From the NCBI RefSeq assembly GCF_900116765.1, contig NZ_UETC01000003.1, forward strand, positions 372,001 to 436,000: DNA of 64,000 nucleotides. Direction: 5' to 3'. Both the position numbers and the translations under genes were made by a program. This stretch comes from Jannaschia seohaensis (GTDB lineage Bacteria > Pseudomonadota > Alphaproteobacteria > Rhodobacterales > Rhodobacteraceae). Shown here one piece after another: positions 33,618-44,055 of the stretch. The first letter of the stretch is position 1, and each line of letters starts with the position of its first letter. Below the pieces are notes generated by a model, which was not told where the DNA came from, did no database searches, and saw nothing but the letters and a program-made list of their open reading frames with translations.

Positions 33618-35297
33618 ATGGAAATCAAGAGACTTACCGACAAGGTTTCGGTCTCGCCGCAGATCACTGCGGACGACATGGCGGCGATCAGCGAAGCCGG
33701 TTTCCGCGCCATCATCTGCAACCGCCCGGACGGCGAGGGGGCGGATCAGCCCAGCTTCCAGGAGATCGAGGCCGCGGCCAAGGCCGCGGGCATCGAGGCG
33801 CGCTATGTGCCCGTGAAATCCGGCATGGTGACGGATGACGATGTGGCGGCGTTCGGCGCCGCGCTGAGCGACGTGCCCCGTCCGATCCTGGCCTACTGCC
33901 GGACGGGCACCCGCTCGGCGACGCTCTGGTCTTTCCATGAGGCCAAGAAGCGGCCGATGCCGGAGATCCTCGCCGCGACCAAGGCGGCGGGCTACGACAT
34001 GAACGGCGTGGCGCGGCGCATCGTCAATGGCGGCAAGACGCCGACGGATACCGGGGATGCGAGCTTCGATGTGGTCATCGTCGGCGCCGGCGCGGGCGGC
34101 ATCTCCGTCGCCGCCAGCCTGAAGTCGCGAAAGCCCGGCCTCAACATTTCGGTCATCGACCCGGCCGACATCCATTACTACCAGCCCGGCTGGACCATGG
34201 TCGGCGGCGGCATCTTCGAGGCCCGACAGACCGCCAAGACGATGGGCAGCCTGATCCCCAGCGGCGTGAAATGGATCAAGGCCGCCGTGGCTGCCTTCGA
34301 GCCGCAGAACAACGCCGTCATCCTCGATGGCTGCCGCGTCTTCAAATATGACCGTCTCGTCGTCTGCCCGGGGCTGAAGCTCGATTGGGACAAGGTCGAG
34401 GGGCTGGAAGAGACCTTGGGCCGGAACGGCGTGACCTCGAATTACCGCTACGACCTCGCGTCCTATACTTGGCAACTGGTGCAGGAGATGACGTCCGGCC
34501 GTGCGCTCTTTACCCAACCGCCGATGCCGATCAAATGCGCGCGTGCGCCGCAAAAGGCGCTCTATCTGTCGGGCGACGCCTGGTTCCGCCGCGGCGTGCT
34601 GAAGAATATCGACATCCAGTTCATGAATGCCGGCGGCGTCCTCTTCGGCGTGAATGACTACGTTCCCGCGCTCATGAAATATGTCGCGAAGTATGACGCG
34701 ACGCTGAACTTCTTCCACGATCTCATCGCGGTCGATGGGTCGGCGAAGACGGCCACGTTCAAGGTGGCCAAGCCCGACACGGCCCCGACCGATGTCACCG
34801 TCGACTTCGACATGATCCATGTCTGCCCGCCACAGGTCGCGCCGGATTTCATCCGCGTCTCGCCGCTGGCCGATGCAGCGGGATGGGTCGACGTGGATCA
34901 GGCCACCCTGCGGCACAAGACCTATGACAACATCTGGTCCCTGGGGGATGTGACGAACGCCCCCAACGCCAAGACGGCTGCGGCGGCGCGCAAACAGGCC
35001 CCGACGGTGGCCGAGAACATCGTCGCCGACATCGCGGGCCGGTCGCCCGTGGCGGCCTATGACGGCTATGGATCATGTCCGTTGACGGTGGAGCGCGGCA
35101 AGATCGTGCTGGCCGAATTCGGCTATGGCGGCGTGCTCAAGCCCTCGTTCCCCGCTTGGGCGATCGATGGAGCCACCCCGAGCCGGGCCGCCTGGTTCCT
35201 GAAGGAAAAGATGCTCCCACCGATCTATTGGCAGGCCATGCTGAAAGGGAAGGAATGGATGGCCAAGCCCGAACAGCTCAAAGCCGCGGCCGAATAG
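33618..35297 (+). CDS. DUF442 phosphatase-like/sulfide:quinone oxidoreductase fusion
   Basis: A 559-aa two-domain protein. Residues 1-135 are a DUF442 (TIGR01244) domain with the rhodanese/phosphatase-like loop YCRTGTRS (C94). From about residue 150 comes a FAD-dependent sulfide:quinone oxidoreductase: FAD loop VVIVGAGAGGISVA and second motif HYYQPGWTMVGGG. The redox cysteines fall in PIKCARAPQKALYLSGD and GYGSCPLTVERGKIVLAEFG. It would oxidise sulfide to persulfide, feeding quinone, with the DUF442 domain acting as sulfur acceptor. The fusion itself is known, and all key residues are present here. Confidence 0.9.
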   Translation: MEIKRLTDKVSVSPQITADDMAAISEAGFRAIICNRPDGEGADQPSFQEIEAAAKAAGIEARYVPVKSGMVTDDDVAAFGAALSDVPRPILAYCRTGTRSATLWSFHEAKKRPMPEILAATKAAGYDMNGVARRIVNGGKTPTDTGDASFDVVIVGAGAGGISVAASLKSRKPGLNISVIDPADIHYYQPGWTMVGGGIFEARQTAKTMGSLIPSGVKWIKAAVAAFEPQNNAVILDGCRVFKYDRLVVCPGLKLDWDKVEGLEETLGRNGVTSNYRYDLASYTWQLVQEMTSGRALFTQPPMPIKCARAPQKALYLSGDAWFRRGVLKNIDIQFMNAGGVLFGVNDYVPALMKYVAKYDATLNFFHDLIAVDGSAKTATFKVAKPDTAPTDVTVDFDMIHVCPPQVAPDFIRVSPLADAAGWVDVDQATLRHKTYDNIWSLGDVTNAPNAKTAAAARKQAPTVAENIVADIAGRSPVAAYDGYGSCPLTVERGKIVLAEFGYGGVLKPSFPAWAIDGATPSRAAWFLKEKMLPPIYWQAMLKGKEWMAKPEQLKAAAE

Positions 35298-35422
35298 CGC
35301 GGCTTACCTCCCGTTGGAGGCGGGCATGTCCGCCTTCGTCGCCGCGGTCGGTCCCGCCCTGTCCGACCCTGAACCCGGCGCTCGGTGGCCCCGGCCCCTG
35401 AGCGCAAACCTTCGATTGCGAT

Positions 35423-37177
35423 ATGCCGATGCCCAGCCTCCGCCAGTATTTTCCCATCCTCGAATGGGGCCGCACCTATGACAGGTCAGCGCTGTCCAAC
35501 GACCTGATCGCGGCGGTGATCGTCACGATCATGCTGATCCCTCAATCGCTCGCCTATGCGCTGCTCGCGGGGCTCCCGCCGGAGGCGGGCATTTACGCGT
35601 CGATCGCGCCGATCATCCTCTACGCGATTTTCGGGACGAGCCGGGCTTTGGCGGTCGGACCCGTGGCGGTGGTGTCGCTGCTGACCGCCTCGGCGGTGGG
35701 GCAGGTCGCCGAGCAGGGCACGGCGGGCTATGCGGTGGCGGCGCTGACGCTGGCGTTCCTGTCGGGGGGGTTTCTGGTCTTGATGGGCGTTCTGAGGCTT
35801 GGCTTTCTGGCCAATTTCCTCAGCCACCCCGTGATCGCGGGGTTTATCACGGCGTCGGGCATCCTGATCGCCACGAGCCAGCTGAAGCATATCCTGGGCG
35901 TCAGCGCCCATGGGCACACCCTCCCCGAGATGCTCGGGTCGATCTTCGCGCATCTGGGCGAGGTCAACTGGATCACGCTGCTGATCGGCGTCACCGCGAC
36001 GGCATTCCTGTTCTGGGTGCGCAAGAACCTCAAGCCGTCCCTCCGCAAGCTTGGCGTGCCGCCCTTGCTGGCCGACATCCTGACCAAGGCCGGTCCGGTG
36101 GCTGCCGTCGTTGCCACGACCGTCGCCGTCTGGGCGCTCGGGCTTGCCGACCGGGGCGTGAAGATCGTGGGCGAGGTGCCGCAGAGCCTGCCGCCCTTGA
36201 CCCTACCGGGCTTCGCGCCGGACCTTCTGAGCGCGCTCCTGATCCCGGCGATCCTGATCTCGATCATCGGTTTCGTCGAATCCGTTTCCGTCGCGCAGAC
36301 CCTCGCCGCCAAGAAGCGCCAGCGGATTGACCCTGACCAGGAGCTGATCGGCCTCGGCGCCGCCAATCTGGGCGCCGCCTTCACCGGCGGATATCCGGTG
36401 ACCGGGGGCTTCGCCCGCTCGGTCGTGAATTTCGATGCCGGGGCCGAAACCCCCGCCGCCGGGGCCTTCACCGCCATCGGTCTCGCCATCGCCGCGGTCG
36501 CCCTGACGCCGCTGGTCCATTTCCTTCCCAACGCGACGCTCGCCGCGACCATCATCGTTGCGGTGCTCAGCCTCGTGGATCTGTCGATCCTGAAGAAGAC
36601 CTGGGGCTATAGCCGGGCCGACTTCACGGCCGTCGCCGCGACGATCCTGCTGACGCTGGGTCTTGGCGTCGAGATCGGCGTCGCGTCCGGCGTGGCGATC
36701 TCGGTGCTGCTCCATCTCTACAAGACGTCGCGCCCCCACGTGGCCGAGGTCGGTCTCGTTCCCGATACCCAACACTTCCGCAATATCCATCGCCACAAGG
36801 TCGAGACCGATCCGACCCTGGTGACGCTGCGGGTCGATGAGAGCCTCTACTTCGTCAATGCGCGCTTTCTGGAGGATCTGATCCAGAAGCGGGTCACCAT
36901 CGGCTGCGCTGTGCAGAACGTCATCCTGATGTTTTCGGCCGTGAACGAGGTCGATTACTCCGCCCTGGAGAGCCTCGAAGCCATCAATCAGCGCCTCAAG
37001 GACATGGGCGTCGGGCTGCACCTGTCAGAAGTGAAGGGCCCGGTGATGGATCGTCTCAAGCGGTCGCATTTCCTGGAGGAACTGAACGGTCAGGTCTTCC
37101 TGTCGCAATACGACGCCTGGCGGACCCTGACCGCGCCGCAGGCGGTCGAGAAGGCAGCGGCGCAGCCGGCCCCGTGA
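35423..37177 (+). CDS. SulP-family anion transporter with STAS domain
   Basis: A 584-aa SulP/SLC26-type transporter: about 12-14 membrane helices. It begins near NDLIAAVIVTIMLIPQSLAYALLAGLPPEAG (the sulfate-transporter signature), contains SRALAVGPVAVVSLL, and ends in a cytoplasmic STAS domain (about 465-560; YFVNARFLEDLIQK to MFSAVNEVDYSALESL). It probably imports or exports sulfate, sulfite or bicarbonate; the upstream sulfide-oxidation genes point to sulfite or sulfate. A second ATG 6 bases downstream is an alternative start. The 125 bases before it hold no visible terminator. Confidence 0.92.
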   Translation: MPMPSLRQYFPILEWGRTYDRSALSNDLIAAVIVTIMLIPQSLAYALLAGLPPEAGIYASIAPIILYAIFGTSRALAVGPVAVVSLLTASAVGQVAEQGTAGYAVAALTLAFLSGGFLVLMGVLRLGFLANFLSHPVIAGFITASGILIATSQLKHILGVSAHGHTLPEMLGSIFAHLGEVNWITLLIGVTATAFLFWVRKNLKPSLRKLGVPPLLADILTKAGPVAAVVATTVAVWALGLADRGVKIVGEVPQSLPPLTLPGFAPDLLSALLIPAILISIIGFVESVSVAQTLAAKKRQRIDPDQELIGLGAANLGAAFTGGYPVTGGFARSVVNFDAGAETPAAGAFTAIGLAIAAVALTPLVHFLPNATLAATIIVAVLSLVDLSILKKTWGYSRADFTAVAATILLTLGLGVEIGVASGVAISVLLHLYKTSRPHVAEVGLVPDTQHFRNIHRHKVETDPTLVTLRVDESLYFVNARFLEDLIQKRVTIGCAVQNVILMFSAVNEVDYSALESLEAINQRLKDMGVGLHLSEVKGPVMDRLKRSHFLEELNGQVFLSQYDAWRTLTAPQAVEKAAAQPAP

Positions 37178-37445
37178 CCTGTTTCGCGCGGTCCGGGAAG
37201 CTGTGTCTCGCGGCTCTGGATGGCCGAGGGTCCTTGAGGGCGATAGGCTGGGGGCGGCATGGGCCGACCGAGCCGCCCCGACGCGGAAACGCGCCCGGCG
37301 GCGCCGATCGATCGCGTGGGGACAGTGGAGTCCGCGCCGGCCGCTCCGCGAGGTTCGACCTCGGTGGTGGCGATGCCCCCTTGGCGGAAGCGGATCGGCC
37401 AAGCTAGCTGGAAAGACCGAGGAACAAGATCGAGGACGAATCGCC

Positions 37446-37805
37446 ATGGCGGAGCTGGAAAACTGGAGCCCGGACCGCGTCCGAGAGGCGCTCGACGCGG
37501 GGTCAATCGTTCTGATCGACGTCAGAACCCCTCAGGAATACATGATGGAGCATATCGACGGAGCGCTTCTGCTCCCGATGGCGTTCTTCGACCCCCGCGC
37601 CCTCCCGTCGCAGGAGGGCAAGCGGATCGTGCTGCATTGTGGCTCCGGCGCCCGGTCCGGCAAGGTCGGAGCGCGCGCGCTGGACGCGGGGATCACGCCG
37701 CTGGCCCATATGGAGGGCGGCATGGCCGCGTGGAAACAAGCAGGCCTCCCCTATCGTGGGACGGATATGTCGACCGGCGCCCCCGCGATGAAGAACGCGG
37801 GCTGA
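37446..37805 (+). CDS. Rhodanese-domain sulfurtransferase
   Basis: A 119-aa single-domain rhodanese with the active-site loop HCGSGARS (C65) and the LIDVRTPQEYMMEHIDGALLLP block; likely moves sulfane sulfur between persulfide, thiosulfate and acceptor thiols. The frame is open upstream to 37203, but ATG at 37446 begins the fold. It is the last gene of the sulfur region. The 268 bases before it show no other feature, and what follows is degraded sequence. Confidence 0.88.
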   Translation: MAELENWSPDRVREALDAGSIVLIDVRTPQEYMMEHIDGALLLPMAFFDPRALPSQEGKRIVLHCGSGARSGKVGARALDAGITPLAHMEGGMAAWKQAGLPYRGTDMSTGAPAMKNAG

Positions 37806-38049
37806 GGTGGCGCCGTTCGGCTCGGCGATGATGTCGGTTCGGTATACGCGACCCGGGCGGGCGGGCAGGGGCCGTGGCCCGCTCGGGATGGAGCCTGCTG
37901 GCGGACGTCCGGGCACACGGGTCACGGCCCGCGCTTAAAGGCCGACCAGCCTCCAGCCCATGCGATCTGGCCAGTTTAGCGGCGCCGTACGGCCCCCCGG
38001 TCTTCCGTCCGAAGCGCGTCTCAGACAGTTTCGAGCGTTCCGCGCTTAT

Positions 38050-38577
38050 ACCTGAGTCCGAGGACATGAAGGGACATAAGAAGCGGCACGCCCGCCAGCG
38101 GAAGCAAGTTGACGAAGGGCACATCCGGGTTGGCCACGAAGACAGGGATCAGCGTCAAAGCCCGGAGGATCAGGACATGGCTGGGATCCGCGAGGCCGAT
38201 CAGGTTCCTGTCAGCGAAAGCGCGCCGACTTATGGGGGTTCCCTCAGCAGCAGGCCGTCTCCGATGAGTCTGACCGCGAGCTCCCCAAGTCCCACCGGCC
38301 AGAAGAACGCGGATGGAAGACCGCCGGCCACGCCGACGGCCAGCACGGACACGTCGAAGGCTGCCATCTGAAGCAAGGGCGTCATCGAAGGCGTTGGCGC
38401 GCGCCCCGGGGACCGAGGGCCAGATGGCCCCTATGCCAGCATCGGGAGGGGCAGCATCAGGATCGGCCAGGAGACCGACGACAGACCGACCACCCGTCGC
38501 AGCACAGGGCTGACGGGACGGATGAAAAGAAGCATCAGGCCATCTTGCCGCGCCAAGAGAAGTCTCAGCTCCTTCAT
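38050..38577 (-). pseudogene. Degraded small multi-pass membrane protein
   Basis: The minus strand reads MKELRLLLARQDGLMLL, then, after frame changes, PSAFFWPVGLGELAVRLIGD and LADPSHVLILRALTLIPVFV through LLPLAGVPLLMSLHVLGL. These are membrane-type segments in at least three frames. The family is not certain; it resembles small uncharacterised integral proteins of alphaproteobacteria. The bases 37806-38049 between the rhodanese and this remnant hold nothing I can recognise. Confidence 0.4.
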
Positions 38578-38629
38578 TTCGCGCCCACCCCCCGTTTTCC
38601 GGCCTTGGCCCGCAACCTTCAGGGCGTCG

Positions 38630-39490
38630 ATCCAGACGCCAGCGATGACCGGCGGAAGCGTCGCATGGTCCGCCGGCCCGACGTCATCGCCGATATTGCA
38701 GAACAGGCTGCGCCACGCCCCATCGGGGATCGCATCGGGCGGAAGGACGACCGGCGCCTCACCGTAGGATCCGACCCCCAGAAGCCGGGCCTTCTCGTGC
38801 GCCGGACATAGGCACAGATCTCGGGATGCTAGGGCAAGAGCATCTCGAACTGTCCTTCGGTGGTCATCGGAAGAGACTGCCGAAGCCGGATCAGCGACTG
38901 ACACCCGGCAAACACTCCGTTCGGGGCGATGCGATCCGCCCGCACTCCGATCCGGCGATAGTTCGGGTTCATGGCCATCCAGGGCCTGCTATCCGAGAAG
39001 CTGCCCGCTGGGCTGCTCGTCCAATGCATCGGCGTGCGCGCATAGTCCTAGGCGTTCGCATTGGCTCCGGCGATGAAATCCTCCTCGCTTCCCCGCGTGC
39101 ATTATCTCGGCATGTTGGCCCAGCGGCTCGATGTCCTGAAACTGGTCGAGCCGGTCGATTGGCCTCGTCCACCGGCGCGTCGAAATCGGCATGGGTTCCG
39201 AATTTCGGTGCGATCGCATAGTGATCGGCGAAGTCTTAACCATTGCCCCGCATGGGCGACGTATAGACGGGCGACAGCCAGAAGAGGCCTCTTTCCAGAT
39301 CGGCGAGATGATCGAATCTCAAAATGATCGCGGGAATTCCGCCGATCTCGTCGCCGTTGCAGTCGCGGAAGCTGCGCGGATGGATCGGGTAGCCGGTGCT
39401 GGTTCCTCACCAGAGGGTCATGGCGTTCGTCATCTGGTCTTGGCCGATGGTCTCAGGCTCGGCCTTGGGGCGAAGGGTTGGGCTGCTCAT
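38630..39490 (-). pseudogene. aglA: Broken alpha-glucosidase (AglA-like)
   Basis: The start MSSPTLRPKAEP (ATG 39490, overlapping the aglG stop as ATGA) soon meets a frame break. Recognisable alpha-glucosidase blocks follow in changing frames: IHPRSFRDCNGDEIG, LFWLSPVYTSPMRGNG, then MHWTSSPAGSFSDSRPW and LIRLRQSLPM, and a C-terminal EAPVVLPPDAIPDGAWRSLF. Intact AglA has about 530-550 residues; most of the catalytic barrel between the N-terminal and C-terminal blocks is deleted. It is clearly non-functional. Confidence 0.7.
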
Positions 39491-40560
39491 TTGATCGACC
39501 CGGCAAGCGAGCCGCGGACGAGAACGCGCTGCAGGGTGAGGAGCACCGCCAGCGGCGCCACGATCGACACGAAGCCCGAGGTGGCGAGCATCTCTCAGTC
39601 GCCGCCGCGGGTGCCCTTCAGTCCGACGATCTGGCGGGTCATGACGGTCGTCTCGCCCGGTTGTGTCGATCAGGAAGACCATGGCCGCCAGCGGGTCGTG
39701 CCAGGTCCACAGGAACTGAAAGACAGTAAAGCTCGTGAGGGCCGGGACGCAGAGCGGCAGCACGATGCAGGTGAAGATCTGGAACTCCGTCGCCCCGTCG
39801 ACCCGCGCAGTCGACGATCTCGCGCGGCAGACCGAAGGCCGTATAGGCCAGCCAAACTCCGACATATCCTTTTCCGATCCATACGGCGTTGTGCAGCAGG
39901 CTAAGCCGGGGAACGAGCTTCAGTAGGAGCGTAACCACCAGCGACGCGGCGATGGCCGCCACGAGATGGGGGGGGGCTGGAACTCCATCCAGGCCAGGGC
40001 ACAGGCCGGGAAGGCCGCGATCAGGATCGGGATCACCGTCGCCGGGATCGCGACCGTCAGCGTGTTGAAGGAGGCGCGTGCCATGCGCTCGCGGTTGTTC
40101 GCGGCGGGCAGAACGCTCCGGTAATTGTCGAGCGTGAAGCTGAGCGGTACCAGCGCGGTGACGAAAACGCGCTACCTCCGGCCCGTCAATTGATCGGCCG
40201 ATCCGGTCCAGACATAGCCGCCATCCGGGCCCACGGCGAGCGTCTCGCCAGGCCGAAGAGCGGCGCGCTCGCCGGGGCCGTAGGCCGTGACATCCCGCGA
40301 CGACACGCCCCACGCGATGACGGCTCCGGCGGGAGCGGCGCTCTCGGCGGCGCCCCCGGCGAAAGGGTTGCCCTCCACCGCGAAGAGCCCCTCGGCGGTC
40401 GAAACCCGGGCCGTGTCCGGATCGGCCCTTGCGCGGGATCTCGGTCTGGGCCGCCGGAAAGAATGTCGCCCGCCAGCCCGCGGATCGGATCTGTTCATTG
40501 GTTCGGAGCGAAGAGACGAGAAGCTCCAGGGTCGGCGACACGCGCGGCACCACCAGCTCC
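39487..40560 (-). pseudogene. aglG: Broken alpha-glucoside ABC permease (AglG-like)
   Basis: Homology to AglG is spread over several minus frames: SPTLELLVSSLRTNEQIRSAGW, the periplasmic insert with DVTAYGPGERAALRPGETLA, PATVIPILIAAFPACALAWM, IGKGYVGVWLAYTAFGLP, DGATEFQIFTCIVLPLCVP and a terminal LAGSIK. The order is intact, but at least four frameshifts and small deletions interrupt it. It shares an ATGA overlap with the aglA remnant, showing the old operon structure. Confidence 0.72.
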
Positions 40561-40831
40561 AGAGCCGACACCTGCAAGGGCCAGACCAGGAGGGGCATGA
40601 CCATCAGCATGATCACCATCGCCCTGGCCGACCCAACGCCCCCGGCGCCGGCCTGGAAGAACTTGTCATACATGTCATTGGCCAGGACCGGGGTTTCCCA
40701 ATGGCCGTTGGTCATGGCGAAGACGATGTCGAGCACCTTCAGCACCAGGAAGGTGATCGTGGTCCAGACCACCACGATGGTGCCGGTGATCTGCGGCACC
40801 TTGATGCGGAAGACGATCTGGAACGGGGCAC
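40560..40831 (-). pseudogene. aglF: Truncated alpha-glucoside ABC permease (AglF-like, C-terminal piece)
   Basis: Only the last quarter of AglF remains: FQIVFRIKVPQITGTIVVVW (EAA-loop region), VLDIVFAMTNGHWETPVLAN and RAMVIMLMVMPLLVWPLQVS. It is joined directly to the end of the aglE remnant, so about 200 residues of AglF were lost by deletion. It continues into the aglG remnant. Confidence 0.68.
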
Positions 40832-41995
40832 GCCGGCATACGGGGGCAGACAGCCCTGGGTCTCGAATGCCATCCAAAGCTCATGTGCGATCAGCGTCTC
40901 CAGGAACGCGATAAGGCCGCGTGCGGCGCGCGTGAGTCGTCCGTGATCGACACCAGCATGCTCGGCCCCGAGGACGGGATTACCCAGCTCCTCATGGGCA
41001 TATGACGGAACGTAGAAGAAATCGACATCTTCGCCGACCCCCGTCCCTTCGCAGAAGAAGGCCGGAATGAACGACGCCTGCCGGTGCATCATGCCTTGCG
41101 GCGGGGCCGAGAACAGCCCCAGCGGGCTGTCGCGGAAATCGGTCGTCGACATGGCGCTTGCGCCGCCGCTTACGAAAGGCGTCATTTCGGGCGAACCAGC
41201 CGAATTCCTCGATCTCGGCGACGATGCACGGGGCGTCGAAGGGGATCGGGTTACTGATCCAGGCGTCATAGCCCTCGGGCGCCTGCGGGCGCAGCAACAT
41301 CTGCTCGACCCCATCCGTCCCGGACTACCCACTGGTCGCGCCGGACCCGATCCCGATGCACCGAGGCATGGCTTCGTCCTCGACCATCCGCTCGGTCGAG
41401 GCGCGGCGCTCTCCCATCGAGCGAAGCAGGCCATAGTCGAGATCGTCGAAGGTCTCTGACCTGGACCAGACCAACGGCCTTACGTTCACGTTATAGGAAG
41501 AGCCGAAGAAGGCCTCCAAGCCGGCATGGAGGCCCAAGGCCGTCCACGGGGATCCGGCGGCATCGGTCTCGGTCATCCAGGACGCGGTGCCGCCGCCCAG
41601 ATCGGCCAATCGCCCCCGGAGGGCCGGGTCGCACAACAGCCCGGGCTCCGGGGACACCGCGATATTCGGAGGCGACCCCGCCTCGACATCGATGACGATC
41701 TGCCGCTCGAAGGCGTCCGACCCATTCCCGCGCATGACGGCGCCGGTGGCCCCATCGAATTAGGCCGGAACCGCCGCAGAGCCTGGGCGAGGCGAGGGTC
41801 ACCTCCTGCCAGGGATAGTCATGCGCCGCGGCGAATTTCCTGATGCTGGCCCAGGAATACGGCCCCTCTCCGGGCGGGAAAAGCAGGCCATTCTGTGCGC
41901 CCGCCGTCTCGGCAAGTCCGATCATCAGGGCGGTGCATGTCGCCCTGTTGGAGGTCTCTTTCTTCTTCCCATCTTTGGGCGTTTTCACGCCTCTG
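40832..41995 (-). pseudogene. aglE: Broken alpha-glucoside ABC binding protein (AglE-like)
   Basis: AglE blocks occur in order on the minus strand but in different frames: SWASIRKFAAAHDYPWQEV, FERQIVIDVEAGSPPNIAV, PEPGLLCDPALRG, GTASWMTETDAAGSPW, FDDLDYGLLRSM, CIGIGSGATSG, STTDFRDSPLGLFSAPP, QASFIPAFFCEGT and DVDFFYVPSYAHEELGNPVL. Frameshifts and short deletions destroy the gene. It is the first gene of a decayed aglEFGA operon facing a decayed LysR gene. Confidence 0.75.
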
Positions 41996-42078
41996 CGGGA
42001 GCGGCCTAGCGAATGCGGACTCATTATTGAAACACGATTGAAGGCTCAAAATATCAGGAAATCCTCCGGGAGCGAGGC

Positions 42079-42640
42079 ATGGACCGGAGCTTTCGACAGG
42101 TTCTGGCGGTGGCCGAAACCGGGAATGCCTCGCGCGCCGCGGAGGCGATGAACCTGTCCCAGCCGCCGGTCTCGGTGAAGATCCGCAAGCTGGAGGAGGC
42201 CCACGGCGTCGTCCTGTTCCAGCGCAGCCCCACGGCATCGTGCTGACCGAATACGGCCCGAGTCTCTACGCGCCCCCCGCGTGATGGCGCGGCTGGATGC
42301 CCCTGCCAGTGCGGAAATCCGGGCGCGGAAACGCCTCGATCGGCCGTCGCTGAAGATCGGCTGCGGCCAAGCCTGGTGGCCGCTCCTTGTCCGTCGGACG
42401 GTCGACGGGTTCCGTCGGCCCAAGCCCGACATCTTGCTGCATATCGAGATTTGCAGCAGTTTCGACGGCCTGCGGCACCTCATGTCAGGCGATGTGCACC
42501 ACGTCATCGGCTCTCGCGTGTCTCCCATCCCGTTCCTTTCCGGCCCGGCGCTTTCGCAGCAAGTCGATCCGGCCGCAGCCTCGCCTGCCGTAGAGCGTGC
42601 GCGATCGTCTTCAGGTCAGGGCCTATGCGAACCGACGGCG
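42079..42640 (+). pseudogene. Frameshifted LysR-family regulator
   Basis: ATG at 42079 opens a good LysR DNA-binding domain (FRQVLAVAETGNASRAAEAM, NLSQPPVSVKIRKLEEAHGV). About 50 residues in, after RSP, a 1-2 base change shifts the frame and a TGA follows. The shifted frame resumes HGIVLTEYGPSLYA and a linker plus effector-domain start (LKIGCGQAWWPLL, HIEICSSFDGLRHLMSGDV). It then fades out. It probably once controlled the divergent agl genes. Confidence 0.7.
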
Positions 42641-43005
42641 GCTGGGCGGCGGCCTTGGATCTCGGGATCGTCCTCCCGGCCTTCATCGCCCTGCCGTTCC
42701 TGTCCCGTGTCGTTGGTGGGCTGCGCGGCGATGGATCGGACGGGATCCCGAGATGTCCAGGCTACTTCTGGCCTTTCCTGTCGCGGCGGTGGCCTGGTCG
42801 CGCGTCGCGACGGGGCAGGGCGCGCGACAAGCCGACAGACGGGCGGCCTGCGGGAGGATCTATGGCGCGCTCCTGGTGCTGAGCCTCTCGCTTGGGCGGG
42901 CAATCCCCCCGTCCAAGGCCTTTGGCGACCTCCTCTCCCATTTCTTGGCACGAGGGCGGGCTTCTGTCGGTCGTCAAACTTTTTAGCCGCTGACCCGAAG
43001 CGCGG
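42641..43005. other. Gene-free degraded stretch
   Basis: No intact gene is present. Short hydrophobic pieces on the plus strand in different frames (LDLGIVLPAFIALPFLSRVV and GRIYGALLVLSLSLGRAIP) suggest the remains of a small membrane protein, family unknown. Confidence 0.4.
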
Positions 43006-44055
43006 TCATTCGCCTGCCGCGGGTCGGAGACGCCAAATCCCGTCGCCTTGCGCGACAAGGTGCTGACGCGCCCCGGCGCGTTCGCCCGAGTGCAGGAGCC
43101 GGCGAAGATCGTTGCCGACGGCTCGGCTGTAGATGTGATAGAGATGACCGGTCGGACCTTCGCTGGGCAGGTCGCTGAGGTCGATGATCTCGACGCCCGG
43201 AAAGCCGGTCATCTCCTCTCCCGCCTCTCCAAGACGCCTGTAGCCATGCAACTGCGCCGAGAGCGCCAGCGGCCTGTCCCCACTCGTCGCGTAGACCGTT
43301 ATGCTCTCCAGGATGGGCCGGAACCGCGGCAGGATGCGTTCGAAGATCCCGACATCCATGTCCGGCGCGAGCAGGACGGCATGGCGAAGCCGGATCTCTG
43401 GACGCCGGTTCGCGACCTCGGCGAGCGCCAGGACGACGCCGCGCGCGCCCAGGCTGTGCCCGATCACATCCACCGTCGCGGAGCCGAACCGACGCTCCAG
43501 GCCGACGATCGTGTCCGCCAGGTCCGGGAGGCTCCAATACAGGTCGGCCTCGTCATGGGTGTAGGAGGCCGCAGCCCCGTCCGAGGGCCAGCTGAACCAA
43601 AGGAGTCGTCCCGCAAGGTCCGCGTTCTGCTGCAAGAGCGCCGCGCGGCGACAGCCCTTCTCGAACCCGATATAGTAGCCGTGGACATAGAGGGCCGGGC
43701 CACGCGCGCCGGCCGTTTCTTCGACCCCGTCGAGGATGGCGTCCGGCTCCGCTTCCTCCACCGATTGCACGCGGAGGAGTTCTTCGCGCAGGAAATTCGG
43801 GGCCACGTCGGCAAGCGGGGCGAGAACGCCGAGGTCCAGTTCCTCGACCCGGCAGATACCGGCCTTCAGATCGCTGCGTTCGCCTCCGTAGAACGCGCTT
43901 GGATCTTCGGAGCCTGTCCTGTTGCGGAGGGTGATATAGGGAAATTCCAAGGTCTGAATCTCCGTCTGGGCCGTAGACGGCGCGGGGAACGCGCCGCAGG
44001 ACGCGGCGACGCAGAGGATCGCGCGGACCAATCGAGCGAAAGCCGGCGAGGACAT
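43006..44055 (-). CDS. Secreted DUF900-type alpha/beta hydrolase
   Basis: A 349-aa exported hydrolase. The signal peptide ends near SCGAFPAPSTAQ. The core carries ALYVHGYYIGFEKGCRRAAL, the nucleophile elbow VDVIGHSLGARG, and an acidic block VLLAPDMDVGIFERIL, all typical of the DUF900 (COG4782) family. The substrate is unknown; esterase or lipase action is possible. It is intact, unlike almost everything for 6 kb on either side, so it may have arrived later or still be selected. Confidence 0.85.
   Translation of the reverse strand: MSSPAFARLVRAILCVAASCGAFPAPSTAQTEIQTLEFPYITLRNRTGSEDPSAFYGGERSDLKAGICRVEELDLGVLAPLADVAPNFLREELLRVQSVEEAEPDAILDGVEETAGARGPALYVHGYYIGFEKGCRRAALLQQNADLAGRLLWFSWPSDGAAASYTHDEADLYWSLPDLADTIVGLERRFGSATVDVIGHSLGARGVVLALAEVANRRPEIRLRHAVLLAPDMDVGIFERILPRFRPILESITVYATSGDRPLALSAQLHGYRRLGEAGEEMTGFPGVEIIDLSDLPSEGPTGHLYHIYSRAVGNDLRRLLHSGERAGARQHLVAQGDGIWRLRPAAGE

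Noticed and set aside
38045-38053. Third CTTATACCT-like motif similar to the Rrf2-region elements
   Set aside because: It lies inside the decayed membrane-protein remnant (reading LRYKR on the minus strand), not before a gene, and only part of the motif is shared.
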